Source of the DNA: Desulfotignum sp.
GTDB lineage: Bacteria; Desulfobacterota; Desulfobacteria; Desulfobacterales; Desulfobacteraceae
Reading direction: 5' to 3'
Length of the DNA: 27,005 bases
NCBI GenBank assembly: GCA_021737445.1
Contig: JAIPDY010000011.1
Coordinates: forward strand, 1-27,005
The position numbers and the translations under genes were made by a program. The notes below the pieces were generated by a model. That model was not told where the DNA came from. It ran no database searches and was given only the letters and a program-made list of their open reading frames with translations. Position 1 is the stretch's first letter. The number at the start of each line of letters is the position of its first letter. Positions 16,832 to 24,106 of the stretch are shown here, piece after piece.

Positions 16832-17197
16832 TCAGTGCCGGATATGGGTCAGACTGGTGATGATCAGGGAGCGCACATGGTCGTCATCCAGAGAATAGTA
16901 CACAATTTTTCCCTGGCGCCGGTTTTTGACGATCTTAAGTCCCCTGAGAATGCGCAGCTGGTGGGACACGGCAGATTCGCTCTGGCTGCAGATGGCGGCA
17001 ATATCACAGACACAATGCTCCGTGTCCTGAAGACACAGCACAATTTTCAGCCGGGAAGGGTCGCTCAACGCCTTGAATATGGCAGACATCCCCATGATGT
17101 CTGCCGGGGCCGGCAAAGAGCGCAGGGTGGCACCTACCCTGGCGGCATCAATGCATTTTTCTGAACACACATCCAGCTCTTTATCGGGCATGTCCAT
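16832..17197 (-). CDS. ArsR/SmtB-family metal-sensing repressor, CadC-like with two metal sites
   Basis: Winged-helix repressor of 121 aa. Its cysteines C11, C15, C62 and C64 (in EHCVCD) match, with a constant offset of four, the alpha3N site of CadC (C7, C11, C58, C60). D105, H107, H118 and H121 match the alpha5 site of SmtB/CzrA/CadC (D-x-H, then H-x2-H/E). The helix-turn-helix is at about ICSQSESAVSHQLRILRGL, with the wing QGKIVYYSL. It therefore has ligands for both a thiolate site for Cd, Pb or Zn and an interfacial Zn site. The start overlaps the DtxR-type gene stop by one base (TAATG), so it is the second gene of that operon. No CadA-type ATPase is nearby. Confidence 0.9.
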   Translation of the reverse strand: MDMPDKELDVCSEKCIDAARVGATLRSLPAPADIMGMSAIFKALSDPSRLKIVLCLQDTEHCVCDIAAICSQSESAVSHQLRILRGLKIVKNRRQGKIVYYSLDDDHVRSLIITSLTHIRH

Positions 17198-17610
17198 TAT
17201 TCCTGGTTCTGTTTACGGTGGGGACAGGCATCAAGGGTGTCAATAAACGCCACAAATTTTTTAAAGGTGTGGGTGTCCATGGCATGCTCCATGCGGCAGG
17301 CGGTTTCATCTGCCCTGTCTTCATCCACGGAAAGTATCCTGAACAAAAAATCCTTGAGCACGATATGGCGGTGTTCAATCTTTTTTGCAATTTTTTCCCC
17401 TTCCGGGGTCAGGGTTACGTACCCGTAAGGCTCGTAATTGATCAGGTTTTGGGAAGCCAGTTTTTTGAGCATCCCGGTGACAGAGCCTCTTTTGATATTG
17501 AGTTTTGCCGCAATATCCTTGGACCGGGCCACCGTGTTTCTGGCCTGCAGGTCCAGGATGGTTTCCAGATAATCTTCCAGGCTTTCGGAAAGGGGAATGG
17601 TTTTTTCCAT
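17197..17610 (-). CDS. DtxR/MntR-family metal-dependent repressor
   Basis: 137-aa regulator with an N-terminal winged helix (SKDIAAKLNIKRGSVTGMLKKL, about 30-51) and a dimerisation/metal domain, but no C-terminal SH3-like domain, so MntR-sized. Putative ligands, by my alignment to MntR and DtxR: D13, E16, H82, C105, E108, H109. D13 and E16 match MntR D8 and E11, whereas C105 in ACRMEH matches the C102 position of DtxR/IdeR where MntR has Glu. This suggests Fe(II) or mixed Fe/Mn sensing (inference). A strong GGAGGA site precedes the ATG at 17610. It diverges from feoA-feoB across a region with an inverted repeat, its most likely target. Confidence 0.92.
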   Translation of the reverse strand: MEKTIPLSESLEDYLETILDLQARNTVARSKDIAAKLNIKRGSVTGMLKKLASQNLINYEPYGYVTLTPEGEKIAKKIEHRHIVLKDFLFRILSVDEDRADETACRMEHAMDTHTFKKFVAFIDTLDACPHRKQNQE

Positions 17611-17641
17611 GGGGGTTCCTCCATTTTGTATTCCTTTTCTT

Positions 17642-17669
17642 TTTATATCCCATTGATATAGTAAGTCAA
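17642..17669 (-). promoter_or_regulatory. Promoter for the dtxR-type/arsR-type operon
   Basis: On the minus strand TTGACT (17664-17669) is followed after 16 nt by TATAAA (17642-17647). Transcription would start near 17635, about 25 nt before the regulator ATG. The -35 overlaps the left arm of the inverted repeat at 17666-17693, so a repressor bound there would block this promoter. Confidence 0.7.
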
Positions 17670-17693
17670 ATAAATATTTTTTTATTTATTTGA
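17666..17693. promoter_or_regulatory. Perfect 10-bp inverted repeat, candidate operator
   Basis: TCAAATAAAT (17666-17675) and ATTTATTTGA (17684-17693) are exact reverse complements with an 8-nt spacer. It lies between the two divergent promoters, overlapping the -35 of the regulator operon and ending 8 nt before the -35 of feoAB. It is the best candidate site for the DtxR-type regulator. A partial Fur-box-like stretch starting GATAAT at 17692 matches the consensus at only about 12 of 19 positions by my count. Confidence 0.6.
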
Positions 17694-17701
17694 TAATGTT
17701 G

Positions 17702-17730
17702 TTGACAATATTAAAAGTTAGTTATATAAA
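17702..17730 (+). promoter_or_regulatory. Promoter for feoA-feoB
   Basis: TTGACA at 17702-17707, a 17-nt spacer, and TATAAA at 17725-17730: a near-consensus sigma70 promoter. Transcription would start near 17737, giving a leader of about 55 nt before feoA. AAGTT and AACTT flank the -10 region as a short imperfect repeat. Confidence 0.8.
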
Positions 17731-17791
17731 ACTTAGAAAGCAATAACAGAATATGGTTTTTACATATATATTCACACAAAGGAGAAAACCA

Positions 17792-18025
17792 ATGCCATAT
17801 ATCCAATTAAGACAGATGCAGGTGGACCAGACCGGCACCATTGCCGGTATCAAGGCCAGAGGCGAACTGGGCACAAGGCTTCGGGACATGGGTCTGGTTC
17901 CGGGCAAAGAGATCCGAATCCAGGGCAAAGCCCCGCTGTATGATCCGGTGTCGTTGCGGATCATGGGATTCACCCTGACCCTGCGTAACAATGAAGCAGA
18001 CCATATTCTTGTGGAGGTCAATTAA
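17792..18025 (+). CDS. feoA: Ferrous iron transport protein A
   Basis: Small SH3-like cytoplasmic protein (77 aa) that works with FeoB in Fe(II) uptake. The family features are visible: LRQMQVDQTGTIAGIKARGELGTRLRDMGLVPGKEI, a basic KAPLYDPVSLRIMG segment and a short NNEADHILVEV ending. The ATG at 17792 is preceded by AAAGGAG. The frame extends upstream to 17753 without family support. feoB starts one base after the feoA stop. Confidence 0.94.
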   Translation: MPYIQLRQMQVDQTGTIAGIKARGELGTRLRDMGLVPGKEIRIQGKAPLYDPVSLRIMGFTLTLRNNEADHILVEVN

Positions 18026-18026
18026 A

Positions 18027-20156
18027 ATGGGTATCGCCATAGCGCTGGCCGGCAACCCCAATTCCGGCAAAACAACCTTGTTCAATGTTCTCACCGGTGC
18101 CAGACAGCACGTGGGCAATTATCCCGGCGTGACCGTGGAAAAAAAACAGGGCAGGTGTGTATCCGGCATTGATGAATTTCATGTGGTGGATCTGCCGGGC
18201 ACCTATTCGTTGAGTGCCTATTCCTTGGAAGAGGTGGTGGCCAGAGATTTTATCGTCAAGGAACAGCCGGCCATGGTTGTCAACATCGTGGATGCATCCA
18301 ACCTGGAGCGCAACCTGTATCTGACCCTTCAGTTCATGGAGATGGGAATCAGTGTCTGCATTGCCTTGAATATGATGGATGTGGCAAAAAAACGGGGCAT
18401 TGACATTGACATAGCAAAACTGTCTTCCCTGCTGAGGTTGCCGGTGGTGCCCATGGTGGCCCGGACTGGCAAAGGCAGAGATGATCTGCTCAAAACCGTG
18501 GCAGACCATGCCAAAACCCGGACCAAATCCTTGAAGATATCCTATGGCCGGGATATTGACGAAGCCCTGGATGAGATGGTGGAAAAGATCAGTTCTGAAC
18601 ATTTTCTGACCGACCGATACCTTCCCCGGTGGGTGGCATTAAAATACCTGGAAAATGATGTGCAGATCCTGGAAATGGGAAAAGAACAGAACCCACAGAT
18701 GGATGCCTGGCTGTCATCTGTGGCCCGGAAACTGACCCATCACCTGGATACCACCCTGGACACCCACCCGGAAGGCATGATCGCAGATCAGCGCTACGGG
18801 TTCATTACATCCATCCTCAAACAGGGGGTGATGACCTGTACCCGGAACAAAAACCGGATTGAAACCTCCGATAAAATAGATAAAATTGTCACCCACAGGT
18901 TCCTGGGTCCCATGCTCATGGTGGCCGTGCTCATGGGGTTGTATCAGTTCACCTTTACCTACAGTGCGGTGCCCGTGGGATGGTGTGAGGATTTTTTCGG
19001 CTGGCTTGCGGGCAGGGTGGACGGCCTGCTTTCCGATGGACTGCTCAAATCCCTTGTGATTTCCGGTATCATTGACGGGGTCGGCGGGGTTTTGGGATTT
19101 GTGCCGTTGATTTTGTTCATGTTTTTGGGTATATCCTTTCTGGAGGATACCGGGTATCTGGCCCGGATGGCATTCATGCTGGACCGGATTTTCCGGCTGT
19201 TCGGCCTCCATGGTGCCTCAGTCATGGCTTTTATTGTATCCGGCGGCATCGCCGGGGGCTGTGCCGTGCCCGGTGTCATGGCAGCCAGGACCCTCAAGTC
19301 TCCCAAGGAACGGCTGGCCACCCTGCTCACCGTACCTTTCATGAACTGCGGGGCCAAACTGCCGGTGTACGCCCTGCTGGTGGCGGCATTTTTCAGTGAG
19401 AACCAGGCCCGGGTTATGTTCATCATTACCCTGATTTCCTGGGTGGGGGCCCTGCTGGTAGCAAAACTGCTGCGGTCCACGGTCATACAGGGCCCGGCAA
19501 CCCCCTTTGTCATGGAACTGCCGCCCTATAGGCTGCCCACCTTCAAGGGCCTGGCCATCCATACCTGGGAACGCACCTGGCAGTATATCAAGAAAGCCGG
19601 CACCGTCATCTTGGGCATTTCCATTATTCTGTGGGCCATGATGACCTTTCCCCGTCTGGACACCGCAACAATGGCTGATCCTGCCCCGGCAGGCACCCAA
19701 CAGGCGGCGGCCTGGCAGACAGGTGAAGAACAGGTGGACCCGGCTGCCGCCGCCCTGCGGCATTCCATTGCCGGCCGCATGGGAACGGCCCTGGAGCCTG
19801 TGACCCGCCTGGCCGGGTTTGACTGGCAGACCAATATCGCTCTGGTGGGGGGATTTGCCGCCAAAGAGGTGGTGGTGTCCACCCTGGGAACCGCCTATTC
19901 CCTGGGAAATGTGGATCCTGAGGATGCCGGGTCTTTGTCTGAGCGGCTGCAGTCTGCTCCTGGATGGGGGCCCATCACCGCCTTCAGCCTGATTCTGTTC
20001 ACCATTTTTTACTCCCCCTGTTTTGTTGCCGTGGTCTGCATTGCAAAAGAAGCCGGATCATGGAAATGGGGGGTGTTTTCCATGGCGTTCAACACCCTGC
20101 TGGCCCTGGGGGTGTCCATCGCGTTTTTCCAGACCGCCACCTGGGTCATGTCATAA
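18027..20156 (+). CDS. feoB: Ferrous iron transport protein B (FeoB GTPase/permease)
   Basis: Inner-membrane Fe(II) transporter with an N-terminal G domain, 709 aa. G motifs are G1 GNPNSGKT (9-16), the T36 region HVGNYPGVTVEKK, G3 DLPG (55-58) and G4 NMMD (115-118), followed by a helical guanine-dissociation-inhibitor-like segment. The membrane part has the two Gate domains, with ISGIIDGVGGVLGFVPLI and SGGIAGGCAVPGVMAART, then FMNCGAKLPVYALLVAAFF and a second gate near GGFAAKEVVVSTLGTAYSL. The start at 18027 has a GGAGG site; the upstream frame to 17991 runs within feoA. The operon lies next to a divergent DtxR-type regulator, so it is probably iron-repressed. Confidence 0.96.
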   Translation: MGIAIALAGNPNSGKTTLFNVLTGARQHVGNYPGVTVEKKQGRCVSGIDEFHVVDLPGTYSLSAYSLEEVVARDFIVKEQPAMVVNIVDASNLERNLYLTLQFMEMGISVCIALNMMDVAKKRGIDIDIAKLSSLLRLPVVPMVARTGKGRDDLLKTVADHAKTRTKSLKISYGRDIDEALDEMVEKISSEHFLTDRYLPRWVALKYLENDVQILEMGKEQNPQMDAWLSSVARKLTHHLDTTLDTHPEGMIADQRYGFITSILKQGVMTCTRNKNRIETSDKIDKIVTHRFLGPMLMVAVLMGLYQFTFTYSAVPVGWCEDFFGWLAGRVDGLLSDGLLKSLVISGIIDGVGGVLGFVPLILFMFLGISFLEDTGYLARMAFMLDRIFRLFGLHGASVMAFIVSGGIAGGCAVPGVMAARTLKSPKERLATLLTVPFMNCGAKLPVYALLVAAFFSENQARVMFIITLISWVGALLVAKLLRSTVIQGPATPFVMELPPYRLPTFKGLAIHTWERTWQYIKKAGTVILGISIILWAMMTFPRLDTATMADPAPAGTQQAAAWQTGEEQVDPAAAALRHSIAGRMGTALEPVTRLAGFDWQTNIALVGGFAAKEVVVSTLGTAYSLGNVDPEDAGSLSERLQSAPGWGPITAFSLILFTIFYSPCFVAVVCIAKEAGSWKWGVFSMAFNTLLALGVSIAFFQTATWVMS

Positions 20157-20170
20157 CCATTGTTCATCGC

Positions 20171-20238
20171 CCTGAAGGTGTCCTGTACCGGGCAAAAGAT
20201 TTTATAATCTGACTGTCTGGGCACAGCACCCCTTCAGG
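20171..20238 (+). other. Four-way-junction-like inverted-repeat set after feoB
   Basis: An 8-bp closing stem CCTGAAGG (20171-20178) with CCTTCAGG (20231-20238) encloses three consecutive small hairpins: TGTCC/GGGCA (20179-20194, one G-U pair), AGATT/AATCT (20197-20210) and CTGT/ACAG (20213-20226). The shape is tRNA-like but there is no 7-nt anticodon loop, no T-loop and no CCA end, so it is not called a tRNA. It might be a structured 3' UTR, a small RNA or chance pairing. Confidence 0.35.
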
Positions 20239-20360
20239 AAATTTTATCGCTCCCGGCTGTTCATTTTTTATGGGACAGGTGTTCTCCTGCAATTGATCTG
20301 GGACAAATGCATTTCACCTCATTGGATGGTATATCCATGGTATGGATTTTGCTTTTTGGG

Positions 20361-20388
20361 TTGTCACGGACAAAAACAATATTATAGT
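20361..20388 (+). promoter_or_regulatory. Promoter for lon
   Basis: TTGTCA at 20361-20366 and TATAGT at 20383-20388 with a 16-nt spacer, about 45 nt before the lon ATG. Each element matches five of six consensus bases. No CIRCE repeat and no clear sigma32-type element was seen. Confidence 0.6.
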
Positions 20389-20434
20389 ATAAACATTATA
20401 GACAGCAAACCCCAAGCTATAGCAGAGGTGTTAT

Positions 20435-22864
20435 ATGACCGATGACAACAGACCCATTACCCCTGAAATTGTGAATGGTGACGGTGAAACGGAAACAGAA
20501 AACAAAGAAAAACAGCAGAACACCGGCGGCCAGCTTATTACGCAGAGCCATAAACCCGATATTCTGTATATAGTGCCCATTACAGGACGTCCCCATCTGC
20601 CGGCCCAGGTGCAGCCGCTGGTGGTGAGCAAACAGCGGTGGGAAAAAACCCTGGTAAAGGCGGCCAATGATTCCCACAGCCTGCTGGGGCTCAGCTATCT
20701 GTCAGAAGTTAAAGGAAAATATGTCTATAAAGAGGATTTTCCTGAAGTCGGGTGTGTGGTGCGGATGCTCAACATGGTGGAGGTGGAGGACAATATCCAG
20801 TTCATTGCCCAGGGCCTGGAACGCTTCAAAATCAAGAAGTTTTTGTCTGACAAGCCCCCTTTTGTGGTCCAGGTGGAGTATTTCAAGCCGCTAAACGAGG
20901 ATGAGGACAAGCTCAAGGCCTATGCGATTTCCATCATCAGTTCCATCAAGCAGCTGCTGTCTTTGAATCCACTGTATTCAGAAGAGCTCAAGCAGTACCT
21001 GGGCCGGTTCAGCCCGGATCAGCCGTCTCCGTTGGCGGATTTTGCCGCCGGTATTACTACGGCATCCGGGGATGTGCTCCAGGAAATTCTGGAAACCGAA
21101 TCTGTTATAGAACGAATGAAACAGGTGCTCATGCTGCTGCAAAAGGAAATTGAAATCGCCAAGCTCCAGACCCAGATCCGAAAGGATATCAATACCCAGG
21201 TGGATGAGAACAAGCGCAAGTTTTTTCTCAAAGAACAGCTCAAGGCCATCCAGAAAGAACTGGGGATGCAGAAAGATGACAAAACCTCGGATGTGGACCG
21301 GTTCAAACAGCGGTTTGCAGCGCTTGACCCCCCGGAAGAAGTGGCCAAACGCTTTGAAGAAGAGATTGAAAAGTTGTCGGTGCTGGAAACCGGGTCTGCT
21401 GAATACGGTGTTACCAGAAATTATCTTGACTGGGTAACCTCTTTTCCCTGGGGGGTCTATTCCGAGGACAACATAGACATTGAACGGGCGGAACAGGTGC
21501 TGGACCGGGACCATGCCGGGCTGTCAGATGTCAAGGAGCGGATTATCGAGTTCTTTGCCGCAGGGGTTTATAAAAAAGATGTATCCGGTTCCATCATATT
21601 GTTTGTGGGCCCGCCCGGTGTGGGCAAAACCTCTATTGGCAAGTCCATTGCCGAGGCCCTGGGCCGCAAATTTTACCGGTTCAGCCTCGGAGGGATACGG
21701 GATGAGGCGGAAATAAAGGGACACCGCAGGACCTATGTGGGGGCCATGCCCGGTAAAATGGTCCAGGCATTGAAAGATTCAAAAGTGGCCAATCCCGTGA
21801 TCATGCTGGATGAGGTGGACAAGATCGGGATTTCCTATCAGGGTGATCCGGCATCCGCCCTGCTGGAGGTGCTGGATCCGGAGCAGAATGCCGAATTTTT
21901 AGACCATTACCTGGACCTGCGCATCAATCTGTCCAAGGTGCTGTTCATCTGTACGGCCAATACCCTGGATACCATTCCCAGTCCTTTGCTGGACCGCATG
22001 GACCGGATCAACCTGTCCGGATACATCACCCAGGAAAAAATTGAAATCGCCAGAAAACACCTGTGGCCCAAACTCCTGAAACGGAACAAACTGGCAGCCT
22101 CCACTATTACCATCACCGATCCCACCATGCGGTATCTGATTGAAGGTTATGCCAGGGAAGCAGGGGTGCGGGGTCTGGAAAAGCTTCTCAACAAAATCAT
22201 CCGCAAAAGTATTGTCACCATTTTAAAGGGGGAAAACGAAAAAGTGCGGGTGACCATTAAGTCCCTGGAGAAATACCTGGGGCTTCCGGTGTTTAAAAAA
22301 GAGAAACAGATGCAGGGGGTGGGCATTGCCACAGGCCTTGCCTGGACATCCCTGGGCGGGGTCACCATGCCTATTGAAGCGGTGAAGGTCCATGAAAAGG
22401 GATCCGGTATCAAGCTGACCGGTAAACTCGGGGATGTGATGCAGGAATCAGCTTCCATTGCCCTGTCCCATGTGCGTGCCAATGCCAGATCCTTTGGCAT
22501 TGATACCGGTTATTTTGATGACGCCTTTATCCATCTGCATGTGCCGGAAGGAGCCACCCCCAAAGACGGGCCCAGTGCCGGCATCACCATTACCACAGCC
22601 CTTGTTTCTTTGGCCCGCAACAAGGGGATCTCACGTCCCCTGGCCATGACCGGTGAAATCACCCTCACAGGCAAAGTGCTGCCTGTGGGGGGGATCAAGG
22701 AAAAGATCATTGCCGCCAGAAGATCCGGCATCAATGAAATCATCCTGCCGGAAGGGTGCATCAGTGAATTTGAAAAACTGCCTGATCACGTCAAGGAAGG
22801 CATCGATTTTTCTTTTGTCAAACATTACAGAGAGGTTTTCAAACAGGTGTTTGAAAAAAAGTAA
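20435..22864 (+). CDS. lon: ATP-dependent protease Lon (LonA type)
   Basis: Cytosolic AAA+ serine-lysine protease that degrades misfolded and regulatory proteins, 809 aa. The N-terminal substrate-binding domain begins at about residue 45 with LYIVPITGRPHLPAQVQPL and is followed by a coiled-coil stretch (LLQKEIEIAKLQTQIRKD). The AAA module has Walker A GPPGVGKT at 392-399 and Walker B VIMLDEVDK. The protease domain has the catalytic Ser in KDGPSAGIT (S714) and the Lys in GGIKEK (K757), 43 residues apart as in Escherichia coli Lon. The N-terminal 30 residues are charged and poorly conserved. The ATG at 20435 has an AGAGGTG site. The gene is alone, with its own promoter. Confidence 0.97.
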   Translation: MTDDNRPITPEIVNGDGETETENKEKQQNTGGQLITQSHKPDILYIVPITGRPHLPAQVQPLVVSKQRWEKTLVKAANDSHSLLGLSYLSEVKGKYVYKEDFPEVGCVVRMLNMVEVEDNIQFIAQGLERFKIKKFLSDKPPFVVQVEYFKPLNEDEDKLKAYAISIISSIKQLLSLNPLYSEELKQYLGRFSPDQPSPLADFAAGITTASGDVLQEILETESVIERMKQVLMLLQKEIEIAKLQTQIRKDINTQVDENKRKFFLKEQLKAIQKELGMQKDDKTSDVDRFKQRFAALDPPEEVAKRFEEEIEKLSVLETGSAEYGVTRNYLDWVTSFPWGVYSEDNIDIERAEQVLDRDHAGLSDVKERIIEFFAAGVYKKDVSGSIILFVGPPGVGKTSIGKSIAEALGRKFYRFSLGGIRDEAEIKGHRRTYVGAMPGKMVQALKDSKVANPVIMLDEVDKIGISYQGDPASALLEVLDPEQNAEFLDHYLDLRINLSKVLFICTANTLDTIPSPLLDRMDRINLSGYITQEKIEIARKHLWPKLLKRNKLAASTITITDPTMRYLIEGYAREAGVRGLEKLLNKIIRKSIVTILKGENEKVRVTIKSLEKYLGLPVFKKEKQMQGVGIATGLAWTSLGGVTMPIEAVKVHEKGSGIKLTGKLGDVMQESASIALSHVRANARSFGIDTGYFDDAFIHLHVPEGATPKDGPSAGITITTALVSLARNKGISRPLAMTGEITLTGKVLPVGGIKEKIIAARRSGINEIILPEGCISEFEKLPDHVKEGIDFSFVKHYREVFKQVFEKK

Positions 22865-22895
22865 AAGCGCATTGAACCGTCTGGAAAAACAGTGG

Positions 22896-23876
22896 TTATA
22901 TCAATGCCCGGATCCTTTCCCATCCCTGTTTGGGGATCTGGGCACCCACCACCTGGCAGACCTCGTACCCGCAGGCCGATGCCAGTGCCCCGCTTTTTTC
23001 AATGGAAAACCCGTTGGCAATGCCGAAAAGAAATCCGGACGCCCACAGGTCTCCTGCGCCGGTGGTGTCCCTGGGGGGCTGATCTATTTTCGCTGCAATC
23101 TTGGTGACGGTGTTGTTGAATGAGACACAACTGCCTCTTTTTCCCAGTTTCAACACAGCATATGTGACATTCTGAGACAAGGCCTGGACAGCTTTTTCTT
23201 CTTCTTTAAAACCTGTATAGGCAGCTGCCTCATCTTCATTGGCAATGAGGATGTCCACATAGTCTTTGATCACATCTTCCAGAATCGGGCGGCAGGCATT
23301 CACCACCTCAAAACTGGCCAGGTCCAGGGCAATCAGAGAACCGGCTTCTTTGGCTGCCCGCACCGATGCCGTCATCAGGTCAGGGTTGAACAGCAGGTAG
23401 CCTTCAATGATGGATATGGCGGTATCTGCAAACAGATCCGGTCCGATCCCTGCCGGGTCCAGTTCCGTGGATGCCCCCAGATAGGTGAACATGGACCGCT
23501 GGGCATCCGGTGTGACCACGGAGATCACGCTGCCTGTGGGAGAAGAAGACAAGGTCAGCACAGGTTCCACCCGGGCCGACCGCAGGGCGTCTTCAAACAG
23601 GGTGCCGAAGTTGTCCTGTCCCCTTCTGCCGATGAACCTGGCAGCGCCCCCCAGGCGGCCCACCCCTATGATGGTGTTGCAGGCAGCACCCCCTGGAACG
23701 ACAACAGTGGTTTCATTGGTTTTTAACAGGATATTGTCAATATCAGCTGCCTCCACCAGGGTCATGCCCCCCTTTTTTTTATCCAGCATTTTTAGAAAAT
23801 CATCTGTTTCGTTGATGAGGATGTCCACCAGAGCGGACCCGACACCGGTGATGCGTTTATTGTATTGTTTTGTCAT
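22896..23876 (-). CDS. PfkB-family carbohydrate/nucleoside kinase, probable adenosine kinase
   Basis: Ribokinase-fold kinase of 326 aa. It has the PfkB N-terminal glycine signature (VPGGAACNTIIGVGRLGG, 60-77) and the C-terminal catalytic motif DTTGAGDLWASGFL (270-283) with the base D276. SALVDIL near residue 14 and the FIGRRGQDNFG lid region resemble adenosine kinases. The substrate cannot be fixed from motifs alone. Divergence from metK and ahcY supports a job in phosphorylating the adenosine released by SAH hydrolysis to AMP (inference). A GGAGA site precedes the ATG at 23876. Its stop lies 31 nt from the convergent lon stop, with no clear terminator between. Confidence 0.85.
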   Translation of the reverse strand: MTKQYNKRITGVGSALVDILINETDDFLKMLDKKKGGMTLVEAADIDNILLKTNETTVVVPGGAACNTIIGVGRLGGAARFIGRRGQDNFGTLFEDALRSARVEPVLTLSSSPTGSVISVVTPDAQRSMFTYLGASTELDPAGIGPDLFADTAISIIEGYLLFNPDLMTASVRAAKEAGSLIALDLASFEVVNACRPILEDVIKDYVDILIANEDEAAAYTGFKEEEKAVQALSQNVTYAVLKLGKRGSCVSFNNTVTKIAAKIDQPPRDTTGAGDLWASGFLFGIANGFSIEKSGALASACGYEVCQVVGAQIPKQGWERIRALI

Positions 23877-23911
23877 GTTCTGTCTCCATAAAAAGTTGGT
23901 TTGTTCACCCC

Positions 23912-23939
23912 AGCATAGAAAATCCTATGCCGTTGTCAA
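23912..23939 (-). promoter_or_regulatory. Promoter for the PfkB-type kinase, with an overlapping inverted repeat
   Basis: On the minus strand TTGACA (23934-23939), 16 nt, TATGCT (23912-23917). A perfect inverted repeat GCATAG-N6-CTATGC (23913-23930) lies over the -10 and spacer, an operator-like position. Confidence 0.6.
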
Positions 23940-23998
23940 GGGTTTTCTGGATTTCTTAACAAAATATGAACATATCTTGATATATTTCTGGATAGCTA

Positions 23999-24027
23999 TT
24001 GACAAATGGTGGATAAGCCGGTATAAA
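23999..24027 (+). promoter_or_regulatory. Promoter for metK
   Basis: TTGACA at 23999-24004, 17-nt spacer, TATAAA at 24022-24027: a near-consensus sigma70 promoter. Transcription would start near 24034, leaving a leader of about 70 nt, too short for most known SAM riboswitch classes plus an expression platform; I see no such riboswitch in it. Confidence 0.8.
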
Positions 24028-24106
24028 TAAGAATCTACATCACTGCTGCTGACCAAATGCACGCATGAAATTACAATTTTTATCACTTTCTTAAAAGGAG
24101 CATGAA

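Larger units (their letters stand above)
20157..20434 (+). other. Intergenic region between feoB and lon (278 nt)
   Basis: No convincing coding frame. The left half contains a cloverleaf-like set of inverted repeats (20171-20238), the middle a short repeat TGGAT/ATCCA, and the right end the lon promoter. There is no standard terminator with a T-run after feoB. Confidence 0.6.

Noticed and set aside
17666..17693. A bidirectional terminator between the regulator operon and feoA
   Set aside because: The stem is entirely A/T apart from the end pairs, and it lies between two outward-pointing promoters where no transcript would need ending.
20171..20238. A tRNA gene
   Set aside because: The stem arrangement is cloverleaf-like, but there is no 7-nt anticodon loop, no T-loop consensus and no CCA-compatible end.
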